Shown here: piece by piece, positions 11,354 through 20,137 of the stretch
Layout: each line of letters starts with the position of its first letter
Numbering within the stretch: position 1 is the first letter of the stretch
Assembly (NCBI RefSeq): GCF_004283755.1
Contig: NZ_SHMH01000004.1
Location: forward strand, 310,001-374,000
Source: Pseudoxanthomonas winnipegensis
GTDB lineage: Bacteria; Pseudomonadota; Gammaproteobacteria; Xanthomonadales; Xanthomonadaceae
DNA length: 64,000 nucleotides
Reading direction: 5' to 3'
Program-made: the position numbers and the translations under genes
The notes under the pieces: generated by a model
Told to the model about the DNA's origin: nothing
What the model saw: the letters and a program-made list of their open reading frames with translations, nothing else
Database searches by the model: none

Positions 11354-11521
11354 GGGCAAGGCTCCGGTCAAAAAAGGACTGCGCAGGCTGAGGCGCCGGC
11401 GGCGGGGCGCACAGTGCCACAAGGCAGGGGGGCGAGGTGTGGAGGGGCGCGCGGGTGGCGTGGAACGCGTCGACGCGCGAGCGCTGCGTGTCGCCAGAAG
11501 CCCGTTCCGCGCCCGTTCGGG

Positions 11522-12820
11522 CTAGCCCCAGAACACCACCACCGCATGCAGCACCAGCCCGATCAGCCCGCCCACGATCGTGCCGTTGAAACGGATGTAC
11601 TGCAGGTCGCGGCCGACGGCCAGTTCCAGCACGTCCACCAGCTGGCGTTCGTCCCAGCCCTTCATGGTCTGGGCGATGTGGTGGGTCACGCCGCTGCGCA
11701 GGCGGGCGGTGAGGCTCTCGGCGGCGGTGGTGAGGTGGGCGTTGAGGGCCTCGCGCAGCGAGGCGTCGCGGCCCAGCGCCTCGCCCAGGGTCTGCAGCAG
11801 GCGCTCCAGGTGCGCGGCTAGGCGCGAGTCGGGGTTCTCCAGGTCCGCGCGCAAGGCGGCATGGACCTGGTCCCACAGCCCGCGCACGTAGTCCTGCACG
11901 GCCGGGTGGTCGATCAGATCCTGCTTGATCTGCTCCACGCGCTCCACCAGCGCCGGATCCTCGCGCAGGCGCTGCACATAGCGCGACAGCCAGGCCTCGT
12001 AGTCCTGACGCAGCGGATGGCCGGGCGTGGACAGCACGGTCTGCAGCTCCTCCAGCGCCGCGGCGGCGATGCGCTGGGCCAGGGCGTCGCCGATCTCGTC
12101 CACCCGCTTGATCAGGTCCACCGTGCCCATCAGCTTGGGCCATTCGCGCCGCGCGTAGCGCACGATCAGCGCCGAGGCGCGGGCCTTGAGCGCCGGGTCG
12201 TCCAGCCAGCGGGCGATGCGCTTGAGCGCGGCGTCCAGCAGCGCCTGGTGGCGGCCGTCGGCGGTGAGCAGGCCCAGCACCTGGCCGGCGGTGCCGGCGG
12301 CGTTCCAGCCGCGCAGGCGGGCGATCACGAAGCGCTGGATCGCCGCGCGCACGGCGCTCTCGTCCAGCAGGTCCAACGCCTGCAGCGCCCAGCCGCGCGC
12401 CATGCCGGCCAGCAGCTTCGCCTGCGCCGGTTCGGCCAGCCACTGGCCCAGGCGCGCGGCCGGGTCGAACGCGCTCAGCTTCTCCAGCAGCGCCTCGGGC
12501 GCCAGGAAGTGGTCGCGTACGAACACCGCCAGACTGTCGGCCAGCCGCGCCTTGCCGCGCGGCACGATCGCCGTGTGCGGGATCGGCAGGCCCAGCGGCC
12601 GGCGGAACAGCGCCACCACCGCGAACCAGTCCGCCATCGCGCCCACCGCCGCCGCCTCGCAGAACGCGGCCAGCCACGCCCAGCCGCCGCGCAGCCCCAT
12701 CGCATGGCTCAAGCCGAAGCCGGCCAGCATCAGCACCAGCAGGCCGAACGCGGCCAGCTTCATGCGGCGCAGGCGGATGCGGCGGGGATCGTCGGCCGGG
12801 CCGGTCAGCGGTTCAGTCAT
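11522..12820 (-). CDS. DUF445 family membrane protein (YjiN-like)
   Basis: A 432-residue protein with a membrane segment near residues 22-40, the conserved EAAAVGAMADWFAVVALFRRPLG region (about 56-78), a long helical middle and a C-terminal segment LQYIRFNGTIVGGLIGLVLH followed by VVVFWG. These two conserved blocks define DUF445. E. coli YjiN is a relative of unknown function; Bacillus YheB is another. The helical middle is probably an amphipathic or coiled segment on one face of the membrane. The gene stands alone between the aminopeptidase and the gluconate permease. Confidence 0.85.
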   Translation of the reverse strand: MTEPLTGPADDPRRIRLRRMKLAAFGLLVLMLAGFGLSHAMGLRGGWAWLAAFCEAAAVGAMADWFAVVALFRRPLGLPIPHTAIVPRGKARLADSLAVFVRDHFLAPEALLEKLSAFDPAARLGQWLAEPAQAKLLAGMARGWALQALDLLDESAVRAAIQRFVIARLRGWNAAGTAGQVLGLLTADGRHQALLDAALKRIARWLDDPALKARASALIVRYARREWPKLMGTVDLIKRVDEIGDALAQRIAAAALEELQTVLSTPGHPLRQDYEAWLSRYVQRLREDPALVERVEQIKQDLIDHPAVQDYVRGLWDQVHAALRADLENPDSRLAAHLERLLQTLGEALGRDASLREALNAHLTTAAESLTARLRSGVTHHIAQTMKGWDERQLVDVLELAVGRDLQYIRFNGTIVGGLIGLVLHAVVVFWG

Positions 12821-12859
12821 AGGGCAAAGCCTAGCGCGTGTCCTGCAAAGCCCTTGCGA

Positions 12860-14230
12860 TCACGCCAGCAGCCGCCACAGCAGCGCGGTGCCGGCCAGTC
12901 CGACCAGCGAGACGATGGTCTGCAGCACCGACCACACCATCACCGTCTGCTTGAGCTTGAGGTCGAAGTACTCGCGCACCATCCAGAAGCCGGCGTCGTT
13001 GACGTGGCAGAAGAACACCGAGCCGGCGCCGATGGCCAGCGCGATCAGCGCGCCCTGCGTGGGCGGCAGGTGCGCCACCAGCGGCGCCAGGATGCCGGCG
13101 GTGGTGGTCGTGGCCACCGTGGCCGAGCCCGTCGCCTGGCGCAGCGCCACGGCGATCAGCCAGGCCAGCAGCAGATAGGGCAGGTGCGCGCCCTGGGCGA
13201 CCTTGGCGATGGTGTCGCTGATGCCGGCATCCAGCAGGACCTGCTTCAGGCCGCCGCCGGCGCCGATGGTCAGCAGCAGCGCGGCGATCGGCGGCAGGCT
13301 CTTGAGCAGCACCTGGTTGACGCGCGCGCGGCCCAGCCCGCCGCCCCAGCCCAGCAGCGCCACCGCGGCCAGCACCGCCAGGGCCAGGGCCACCATCGGT
13401 TCGCCCAGGAAGCGCAGTGCGGTGGCAGCCGGGGCGTCCGGCGGCAGGGCGATCTTGGCCAGGGTGGCGCCGAGCATCAGCACCACCGGCAGCAGGATGA
13501 TCGACAGGCTCGCGGCGAAGCCGGGCGGATGCGCCGGCGCCTCGCGCGCGGAGAACAGGGCCTCCATCTTGGCCGGCACGGCGATATCCATGCGCCGCGA
13601 CAGCCAGATCCCGTACAGCGGCCCGGCCAGGATCACCGCGGGCACCGCGATGATGAAGCCGAACAGCATCGTCAGCCCCAGGTCCGCATGCAGCGTGCTG
13701 ACCGCGATCAGCGGACCCGGGTGCGGCGGCATCAGCGCGTGCAGCGTGGTCATGCCGGCCAGCGCCGGGATGGCGATGCGCAGCAGCGGCTGCTGCGCGC
13801 GGCGCGCCATGACGAAGATGATCGGCACCATCATCACCAGGCCGACCTCGAAGAACAGCGGCAGGCCGATCACCATCGCCACCAGCGCCATCACCCAGGG
13901 CAACGCCTTGCCCTTGCCGATGCCGAGCAGGGTCGAGGCGATGCGATCGGCCGCGCCTGTATCGGCCAGCATCGCCCCCAGCATGGCGCCCAGGGCGATG
14001 ATCAGGCCGGCGTCGCCCAGAAGATGGCCGGCGCCGGTGCCGAAGGACTTGGCCAGCTGTTCGGGCGGCAGCCCGATGCCCAGCCCGGCCACGAAGCTGC
14101 CGACCAGGATCGACAGGAACGGCGGCAGCCGGAGCAGGCTGATCAGCGCGACGATGCAGACGATGCCGGCCAGGGCGCACAGCAGCAGGCGCGAGTCGTG
14201 CGCGGCCCAGTGCACGGTGGTGAAGTCCAA
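12860..14230 (-). CDS. gntP: gluconate:H+ symporter, GntP family
   Basis: A 456-residue permease with about 12-14 membrane segments. Family marks are SFVAGLGIGLPPEQL, the GLPLFFEVGLVMMVPI stretch (about 118-133), MPPHPGP (about 168) and the CHVNDAGFW motif near residue 415. GntP-family proteins import gluconate or related sugar acids. It starts at TTG (14230), with GGAG about eight bases upstream; no ATG or GTG is better placed. No gluconate kinase or GntR repressor lies nearby, so the exact substrate is open. A perfect 8-bp-arm palindrome 19 bp upstream of the start may be its operator. Confidence 0.9.
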   Translation of the reverse strand: MDFTTVHWAAHDSRLLLCALAGIVCIVALISLLRLPPFLSILVGSFVAGLGIGLPPEQLAKSFGTGAGHLLGDAGLIIALGAMLGAMLADTGAADRIASTLLGIGKGKALPWVMALVAMVIGLPLFFEVGLVMMVPIIFVMARRAQQPLLRIAIPALAGMTTLHALMPPHPGPLIAVSTLHADLGLTMLFGFIIAVPAVILAGPLYGIWLSRRMDIAVPAKMEALFSAREAPAHPPGFAASLSIILLPVVLMLGATLAKIALPPDAPAATALRFLGEPMVALALAVLAAVALLGWGGGLGRARVNQVLLKSLPPIAALLLTIGAGGGLKQVLLDAGISDTIAKVAQGAHLPYLLLAWLIAVALRQATGSATVATTTTAGILAPLVAHLPPTQGALIALAIGAGSVFFCHVNDAGFWMVREYFDLKLKQTVMVWSVLQTIVSLVGLAGTALLWRLLA

Positions 14231-14248
14231 GGCGACGCTCCGGTGGAA

Positions 14249-14266
14249 ACTGACGGGGCCGTCAGT
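14249..14266. promoter_or_regulatory. palindrome ACTGACGG-GG-CCGTCAGT upstream of gntP
   Basis: This perfect inverted repeat has 8-bp arms and a 2-bp centre, and lies in the gntP-creD divergent region. Its position just upstream of the permease start suits a repressor operator. It could also be a hairpin in the mRNA leader. No regulator gene is adjacent. Confidence 0.45.
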
Positions 14267-14403
14267 CTAGTCGGCGCGACCTGTCATCCCGATCAAGGCG
14301 AGCGGCCGGCCCACGGACTTCACATTGGCTTCAAACAGCGCTCAACCGCGCCCCACACGGCCCGCGCAGCCTGTCCGGCATCGACCACCGGCCGGAGCCG
14401 TGC

Positions 14404-15729
14404 ATGAAATCCCTGAAGTTGCTGTTGCGTTTGGCCATCGTCGGCGCGCTGGTGCTGGCGTTGCTGATTCCCCTGAGCATGACCCGCAGCCTGATCGCCG
14501 AGCGCACCGCCTACCGCGAACAGGCCGTCGAGCGCGTGGCGCGCAGCAGCGCCGGCGCGCAGCGGTTGGTCGGGCCGCTGCGCGCGTTGCCGTATGTCGA
14601 TGTGCGCGAGCAGGCGTGGACCGACGGCACCGGGCATGCCCGCACGCGGCAGGTGCGCAGCGAAGGCACGCTGCTGCAGGCGCCGCTGTCGCTGCAGGTC
14701 GGCGGCCAGCTGCGGCCGCAGACGCGCAGGGTCGGGCTGTTCGACGTGCCGACCTATGTCTGGAGCGGGCAGCTGTCGGCGCAGTTCTCCACCGCGCTGC
14801 CGCCGGCGCCGGCCGGGGCGGTGCGTCGCTACGGAACGCCCTACCTGGTGCTGGGCCTGAGCGATGTGCGCGGTCTGCAGGGCGCGCCCAGCCTGCGCGT
14901 CGACGGCGCGGCCCTGCGCCTGCAGCCCGGCACGCGCGCGTTCAATGCGCACCTGGCCGGCCTCAGCGCGCTCCTGCCCGAGGTGGTGGATGGACGCGTG
15001 CCGGGGCGCAGCGTGACGCTGTCCTTCGCGCTGGCCGGGACGCAGGCGCTGGAGGTGGTGCCGGTGGCCGACGACAGCCGCGTGCGGCTGGCCTCGCCGT
15101 GGCCGCATCCGGCCTTCGGCGGCGACTTCCTGCCCGTGCAGCGCACGGTGGGCGCGCGCGGCTTCGACGCGCAGTGGGCGGTGTCCTCGCTGGCCAGCCA
15201 GGCGCAGGCCCAGCTGCAGCGGCTGCAGTCCGACGGCGGGACGCAGCTGGACGCGCTGCGGGTGGAGCTGGTCGACCCGGTCGATGCCTATACGCTGGCC
15301 GATCGCGCCTGCAAGTACGGGCTGCTGTTCGTGCTGCTGACCTTCGTCGGCTTCGGCCTGCTGGAACTGGTGCGGCGCATGCGGATCCATCCGCTGCAAT
15401 ACCTGCTGGTGGGCCTGGCGCTGGCGATGTTCTTCCTGCTGCTGTTCAGCCTGTCCGAGCACATCGCGTTCTGGCTGGCGTATCTGATCGCGGCCGGGGC
15501 CTGCATCGGCGTGCAGTTCGTCTACCTCGCAGGCGTACTGCGCAGCCCCTGGCTTGCAGGCGGGTTCGCGCTTGCACTGACCGCGCTGTACGGCGCTCTG
15601 TATGGCCTGCTGATGTCCGAGGACAACGCGCTGCTGATGGGCTCGCTGCTGCTGTTCGCCATCCTGGCGGCGATCATGTGGATCACGCGCAGGATCGACT
15701 GGTATGCGCTGTCCACGGAGCTGCGCTGA
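14404..15729 (+). CDS. creD: inner membrane protein CreD
   Basis: A 441-residue member of the CreD (EnvD) family. It has one N-terminal membrane segment, a periplasmic domain of about 270 residues, then a bundle of five or six C-terminal segments. Conserved stretches include LLIPLSM (about 20-26), FGGDFLP (about 239-245), VDAYTLADRACKYGLLFVLLTF and the LQYLLVGLALAMFFLLLFSLSEH region. In E. coli CreD belongs to the CreBC regulon and affects envelope and colicin tolerance; in Stenotrophomonas it is linked to beta-lactamase control and stress. No creBC genes are here. The stop codon overlaps the next start (TGATG), so translation is coupled. Confidence 0.9.
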   Translation: MKSLKLLLRLAIVGALVLALLIPLSMTRSLIAERTAYREQAVERVARSSAGAQRLVGPLRALPYVDVREQAWTDGTGHARTRQVRSEGTLLQAPLSLQVGGQLRPQTRRVGLFDVPTYVWSGQLSAQFSTALPPAPAGAVRRYGTPYLVLGLSDVRGLQGAPSLRVDGAALRLQPGTRAFNAHLAGLSALLPEVVDGRVPGRSVTLSFALAGTQALEVVPVADDSRVRLASPWPHPAFGGDFLPVQRTVGARGFDAQWAVSSLASQAQAQLQRLQSDGGTQLDALRVELVDPVDAYTLADRACKYGLLFVLLTFVGFGLLELVRRMRIHPLQYLLVGLALAMFFLLLFSLSEHIAFWLAYLIAAGACIGVQFVYLAGVLRSPWLAGGFALALTALYGALYGLLMSEDNALLMGSLLLFAILAAIMWITRRIDWYALSTELR

Positions 15730-16118
15730 TGCTCCTGCACGGACGCGCGGTGCGCCACGCGGCGCGCCAACTGCCGGCGGCGCTGTCGGTGTGCGGGCTG
15801 CGGGTCGAGCCGGACGGGCCGCCGCTGCCGCCGCTGCGGCGCGGCGTGGGCGGTGCGGTGGTGTTCGAACTGGCCCAGGCGACCGCGCAGGCGTTGCGCG
15901 AGCGGCCGGCCGAGCTGCTGTGCGCGGCGCTGTGGTCGCGTTGCCCGCAGCTGCCGGCCTGGCGCCCGTGGCGCTGCCTGCGCGGCGTGCAGGGCGGGCT
16001 GGTATGGCTCAGTGCGCGGTGCGATCGCGCCGCGTGGCTGGCGCTGGTGCCGGAGCAGGGCATCGCGGTCCTGCTGTGGCGGAAGCGCGCGGCGGGGTGC
16101 GGTAAATTAGGCCCATGA
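15729..16118 (+). CDS. conserved-position hypothetical protein coupled to creD
   Basis: A 129-residue protein I do not recognise. Its ATG overlaps the creD stop (TGATG) and its own stop overlaps the next start (ATGA), which is strong evidence that it is a real coupled gene. It contains a hydrophobic N-terminal half (LPAALSVCGLRV, then FELAQATAQALRERPAELLCAAL) and four to six tryptophans in the C-terminal half (LPAWRPWRCL, GGLVWLSA, AAWLALV). There is no signal peptide or membrane segment long enough to be clear. It ends in a basic tail. A role alongside CreD is inferred from position only. Confidence 0.7.
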   Translation: MLLHGRAVRHAARQLPAALSVCGLRVEPDGPPLPPLRRGVGGAVVFELAQATAQALRERPAELLCAALWSRCPQLPAWRPWRCLRGVQGGLVWLSARCDRAAWLALVPEQGIAVLLWRKRAAGCGKLGP

Positions 16119-16738
16119 CCTCGCTTGCTTCCGCCTTGCCCGCGCACCGCATCGCGGTGGTGCGCGGCGCCGAGATCGCGCCCTACCTGGACGATGTGGC
16201 GCGCCTGCGCATCGCCGTGTTCGCGCACTGGCCCTACCTCTACCAGGGCAGCCACGCCTACGAGTGCGAGTACCTGGCCGCCTATGCGCGCTCGCCGCGC
16301 AGCGTGTTCGTGCTGGCGCTGGCGGGCGAGGAGGTCATCGGTGCTTCCACCGGCCTGCCGCTGCTGGACGATACCGAGGCCTTCTCCGCGCCGTTCATTG
16401 CCCAGGGTCTGGATGCGAGCCGCGTCTTCTACTTCGGCGAGTCCGTGCTGCTGCCGCAGTGGCGCGGGCGCGGCATCGGCCATGCCTTCTTCGATGCGCG
16501 CGAGGCCCATGCGCGCGCGCTGGGCGGGTTCGACACGACGGCCTTCTGCGCGGTGGATCGCGACCCGGCCGATCCGCGCCGCCCGGCCGGGCATCGCGAC
16601 AACGACGCGTTCTGGCGCAAGCGCGGCTACACGCGCCGCGACGGGCTGCAGCTGCGTCTGCCCTGGCGCGAGGCCGGGCACGGCGAGGTCGCGCACACGC
16701 TGACCTTCTGGACCCGTGCGCTGGAGGGGCAGGCATGA
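16115..16738 (+). CDS. GNAT family N-acetyltransferase
   Basis: A 207-residue acetyltransferase of the GNAT fold. The acetyl-CoA pyrophosphate-binding loop is the stretch LLPQWRGRGIGHAFF (Q/RxxGxG/A pattern), following a beta-4 strand SRVFYFGESVL. The C-terminal part (NDAFWRKRGYTRRDGL) is the usual substrate-side region. Start and stop both overlap the neighbours by 4 bp (ATGA), placing it in one operon with creD, the unknown 129-residue protein and the nitrilase-type hydrolase. The coupling to an amidohydrolase suggests a shared small-molecule pathway, but the acceptor substrate is not known. Confidence 0.85.
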   Translation: MTSLASALPAHRIAVVRGAEIAPYLDDVARLRIAVFAHWPYLYQGSHAYECEYLAAYARSPRSVFVLALAGEEVIGASTGLPLLDDTEAFSAPFIAQGLDASRVFYFGESVLLPQWRGRGIGHAFFDAREAHARALGGFDTTAFCAVDRDPADPRRPAGHRDNDAFWRKRGYTRRDGLQLRLPWREAGHGEVAHTLTFWTRALEGQA

Positions 16739-17619
16739 AGGTCGCCGTCGCCAAGTATCCGATCGGCCAGCCGCGCGATTTCGATGCCTTCGCCGAGAAG
16801 CAGGTGCATCTGTTGCAGCAGGCCGCCGACGCCGGCGCGCGTATCGCGGTGCTGCCCGAATACCTGTCGCTGGAGCTGGCCGCGACCTTCCCGGTGGCCA
16901 TCAGCGCCGATCTGCTGGCCTCGCTGGAAGCGACCCAGCAGTACGCCGAGGAATTCCTGCATCTCTACGCCACGCTGGCCCAGCGCATGGGCCTGCACGT
17001 GATCGCCGGCAGCTTCCTCACCGCGGTGGGCAACGGGCGCTATCGCAACCGCGCGCACTGGTTCACCCCGGACGGGCGCCGCGGCTGGCAGGACAAGCTG
17101 CAGCTGACCGGCTTCGAGAAGAATGCCCAGGTGATCGAAGGCGGCGACGACCTGCGCGTGTTCGCCGCCGACGAGCTCCGCGCCGGCATCGCGATCTGCT
17201 ACGACGCCGAGTTCCCGCTGCCGGTGCGCGCCCAGCAGCAGGCCGGCGCGCGTCTGCTAGTGGTGCCCAGCTGCACCGACACGGCCGCCGGCGCCACCCG
17301 CGTGCGCGTGGGCTGCCTGGCGCGCGCGCTGGAGAACCGCCTGTTCGTCGCCCAGTCGGTGACCGCCGGCAGCGCGCCGTGGAGCCCGGCGCTGGACGAA
17401 AACACGGGCGAGGCCGCGCTGTTCGCGCCGATGGACGTGGACCTGCCCGCCGATGGTGTGATCGCGCAGACGGCGGGCGAGCAGGTGTGGGCGATCGGCG
17501 AGCTGGATTTCGCGGCGCTGCAGGCCAGCGCGGCCCGCGCGCAGGTGGCGGTAGATCGCGACTGGCCCGGCCAGGACGCCCCGGCGCTGCGCCGCGCCCG
17601 GCTGACGCCGCTGGCCTGA
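16735..17619 (+). CDS. carbon-nitrogen hydrolase (nitrilase superfamily)
   Basis: A 294-residue enzyme with the nitrilase-superfamily catalytic triad in order: E42 (LPEYLSLE), K121 (QDKLQLTGFEK) and C155 (GIAICYDAEFP). The family hydrolyses amides, carbamoyl groups or nitriles in the cytoplasm. The sequence around the cysteine (ICYDAEFPLPVR) resembles the Nit/omega-amidase-like and YbeM-type proteins rather than true nitrilases. It is the last gene of the creD operon, overlapping the GNAT gene by 4 bp. GNAT-amidohydrolase pairs (sometimes fused) are known in bacteria, but the substrate here is undetermined. Confidence 0.88.
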   Translation: MKVAVAKYPIGQPRDFDAFAEKQVHLLQQAADAGARIAVLPEYLSLELAATFPVAISADLLASLEATQQYAEEFLHLYATLAQRMGLHVIAGSFLTAVGNGRYRNRAHWFTPDGRRGWQDKLQLTGFEKNAQVIEGGDDLRVFAADELRAGIAICYDAEFPLPVRAQQQAGARLLVVPSCTDTAAGATRVRVGCLARALENRLFVAQSVTAGSAPWSPALDENTGEAALFAPMDVDLPADGVIAQTAGEQVWAIGELDFAALQASAARAQVAVDRDWPGQDAPALRRARLTPLA

Positions 17620-17730
17620 CAGGTTTGTCATCGGCGGCCATGACCTGTGGCCTGCTGCAGGCGCACAACGCGCTGGCAGACTCGGTGGGTTGCACGACAC
17701 GACCTTCAACAACGCAGACGGGGATTAGGC

Positions 17731-19326
17731 ATGAGGCGGATGAAATGGGCGGCGCTGGTCGCGGGGCTGGGGATGGCCTTCGCGACCCAGGCCGAGGAAA
17801 CGGTGGACCTGGCGATGGTCGGCAAGATCCGGCAGGAAGCCTTCCATCGCTCGCAGGTGGCCGACACGCTGCAGTACCTGACCGAGCAGATCGGTCCGCG
17901 CCTGACCAATTCGCCGGCCATGGGCCGCGCCAATGCCTGGACCCGGGAGAAGTTCACCGAGTGGGGGCTGAGCAACGTCCACGACGAGGCGTTCGACGAT
18001 TTCGGCCGCGGCTGGGAGTTCAGCAGCGCCAGCCTGGAGCTGCTCAGCCCGCGCGCCGCGCCGCTGCACGCCGTGCCCAAGGCCTGGACGCCGGGCACCA
18101 ACGGCACGGTCGAGGGCGAGGCCATCGCGCTCAACCTCAAGACCAAGGCCGACCTGGACAAGTACAAGGGCAAGCTGCGCGGCAAGATCGTGCTGCTCAG
18201 CGAGGCGCGCCCGTACAAGCCCAACACCGAGGCCGCCTCCAAGCGCTACGACGAGGCCGGCCTGCACGAGCTGCTGGACTTCGCCATCCCCGCGCCCACC
18301 GACAAGGCGGCGCGCGACAAGCGCCTGAAGGAATACCGCGAGCGCACCGAGCTGGCCAAGGCCACCAACCAGTTCCTGATCGACGAAGGCGCGCTGGCCG
18401 CGCTGAGCATCTCCGGCTGGGACGACGGCATCCTGCGCGTGGGCGGTGGCGGTTCGCGCAAGGCCGGCGAGCCGGTCGGCGTGCCCGAACTGGTGGTCGC
18501 CGCCGAGCACTACAACCCGCTGATGCGCGCGCTGGAGCGCAAGGACACCGTGCGCCTGCGCGTGCGCTCCGATGCGCGCTTCACCAGCCAGGGCAACGAC
18601 CCGGGCTACAACACCATCGCCGAGCTCAAGGGCAGCGGCAAGGCCGACGAAGTGGTGATGCTGGGCGCACACATGGACTCCTGGCACGCCGGCACCGGCG
18701 CCTCGGACAACGGCGCCGGCGTGGCGGTGATGATGGAGGCCATGCGCATCCTCAAGGCGGTCGGCGCCAAACCCAAGCGCACCATCCGCGTGGCACTGTG
18801 GAGCGGCGAGGAGCAGGGCCTGATCGGCTCGACCGACTACGTCTCGCGTCATTTCGCCCGCTATCCCGAGCCGACCGACCCGGCGCAGAAGGAGCTGCCG
18901 TCCTCGCTGCGCACGCCGACCGGCCCACTGCAGAAGACCAAGGACTGGGGCAAGCTGTCGGCCTACTTCAACCTGGACAACGGCTCGGGCCGCATCCGCG
19001 GCATCTACGCGCAGGAAAACCAGGCGGTGATGCCGATCTTCAAGGCCTGGCTGGCGCCGTTCGAGGACATCGGCGCGAGCATCGTCACCAGCCGCAACAC
19101 CGGCAGCACCGACCACATCCCGTTCGACCGCGTGGGCCTGCCGGGCTTCCAGTTCGTGCAGGACCGGCTGGACTACGGCACTCAGGTCCACCACAGCGAT
19201 CTGGACACCTACGACCACGCCGTCCCGGCCGACCTGCAGCAGGCCGCCGCGATCATCGCCACCTTCGCCTACCAGGCGGCGATGCGCGACGCGCCGCTGC
19301 CGCGCAAGGACGTGATCGAGGAGTAA
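17731..19326 (+). CDS. M28 family zinc metallopeptidase, secreted
   Basis: A 531-residue secreted peptidase. The signal peptide is MKWAALVAGLGMAFATQA. A PA-type insert lies at about residues 130-260. The M28 zinc site follows: H314 and D316 in GAHMDSWHAGTGASDNGAG, catalytic and metal-binding E360/E361 in WSGEEQGL, then further ligands in the C-terminal TDHIPFD and QVHHSDLDTYD stretches. Such enzymes are aminopeptidases or carboxypeptidases of the plasma glutamate carboxypeptidase (PGCP) type. I start at the ATG at 17731, directly before the signal peptide. It fits the large secreted peptidase set of this family of bacteria. Confidence 0.9.
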   Translation: MRRMKWAALVAGLGMAFATQAEETVDLAMVGKIRQEAFHRSQVADTLQYLTEQIGPRLTNSPAMGRANAWTREKFTEWGLSNVHDEAFDDFGRGWEFSSASLELLSPRAAPLHAVPKAWTPGTNGTVEGEAIALNLKTKADLDKYKGKLRGKIVLLSEARPYKPNTEAASKRYDEAGLHELLDFAIPAPTDKAARDKRLKEYRERTELAKATNQFLIDEGALAALSISGWDDGILRVGGGGSRKAGEPVGVPELVVAAEHYNPLMRALERKDTVRLRVRSDARFTSQGNDPGYNTIAELKGSGKADEVVMLGAHMDSWHAGTGASDNGAGVAVMMEAMRILKAVGAKPKRTIRVALWSGEEQGLIGSTDYVSRHFARYPEPTDPAQKELPSSLRTPTGPLQKTKDWGKLSAYFNLDNGSGRIRGIYAQENQAVMPIFKAWLAPFEDIGASIVTSRNTGSTDHIPFDRVGLPGFQFVQDRLDYGTQVHHSDLDTYDHAVPADLQQAAAIIATFAYQAAMRDAPLPRKDVIEE

Positions 19327-19329
19327 GAC

Positions 19330-19360
19330 CGCCGCGCGTCGCGTCTTGCGACGCGGCGCG
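19330..19360. terminator. GC-rich hairpin between convergent genes
   Basis: A strong stem (CGCGTCGC / GCGACGCG with a short loop) sits between the M28 peptidase stop and the convergent lysE-type gene. There is no U tract on either strand, so termination is only inferred from position. Confidence 0.4.
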
Positions 19361-19419
19361 CAGTCCGCTGGACCGGGCCGACGCGTGCCATGCTTGGGCA
19401 TGGACGCGCCGGTCGGGAT

Positions 19420-20061
19420 TTAGCGCACGACGAGCAGGACGATGACCCCGAGCGCGAACAGGATCAGCACCGCGCCGGAGACCCGCTCCAGCCACGGCAG
19501 CGCACGCGCGAAGCGGCGCAGCACCGCCGCATTGCCGATGCACATGGCCACCAGCAGGTCCCACAGCAGGACCACGCTGAACATCCACACGCCGTAGAAC
19601 AGCTTCCAGCCCGCGCTGGTCTGCGCCCCGGTCAGCATCGCCGCCAGGCTGGCGTAGAACAGGGCGTTCTTCGGATTGAGGATGCCGGACAGAAAGCCCA
19701 TGCCCATCGCGCGCAGCCAGGACGCCGCGCCGGCCGCCGCGCTGCGCGGCGCCTGGACGCCGTCCATCACCTGCAGGTCGCTTCTGCCGGCGCGGACAAG
19801 GAACAGCCAGCCCAGATACAGCAGATACAGACAGCCGATGAGCTGAAGGCCGACGAACAGCGTGCTGCCCGGGCGCAAGGCCGACAGGCCGGCCAAGGCG
19901 ATGAGGATGAAGACGCCGTTGGCCACGGCGATCCCCAGGCAGGCGCCGCTGGCCAGCCGCCAGACGGCACGCAGCGAGGTGCGCGCGACCAGGAAGAAAT
20001 CGGGACCGGGCGAGAGCAGCGCCAGGAAGTGGGCCGCGGCGATGATCAGGAACTGCTGCAT
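19420..20061 (-). CDS. LysE/RhtB-family amino acid exporter
   Basis: A 213-residue membrane protein with five or six segments. The family signature is near the start (FLALLSPGPDFFLVARTSL, residues about 12-30), followed by GACLGIAVANGVFIL and the GFLSGILNPKNALFY stretch in the middle, both conserved in RhtB/LysE proteins. These export amino acids such as homoserine, threonine, lysine or leucine. I use the ATG at 20061 (MQQFLII); the frame continues upstream without conservation. It lies 76 bp after the AraC-type regulator on the same strand, a common regulator-exporter arrangement. Confidence 0.88.
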   Translation of the reverse strand: MQQFLIIAAAHFLALLSPGPDFFLVARTSLRAVWRLASGACLGIAVANGVFILIALAGLSALRPGSTLFVGLQLIGCLYLLYLGWLFLVRAGRSDLQVMDGVQAPRSAAAGAASWLRAMGMGFLSGILNPKNALFYASLAAMLTGAQTSAGWKLFYGVWMFSVVLLWDLLVAMCIGNAAVLRRFARALPWLERVSGAVLILFALGVIVLLVVR

Positions 20062-20137
20062 GCGGACATCGGTGTTCGAAGGACGCCCGAGTCTGTGCAT
20101 GCCGACGGCGCGCGTCTTGAACGAAATTGCGCCGGGC

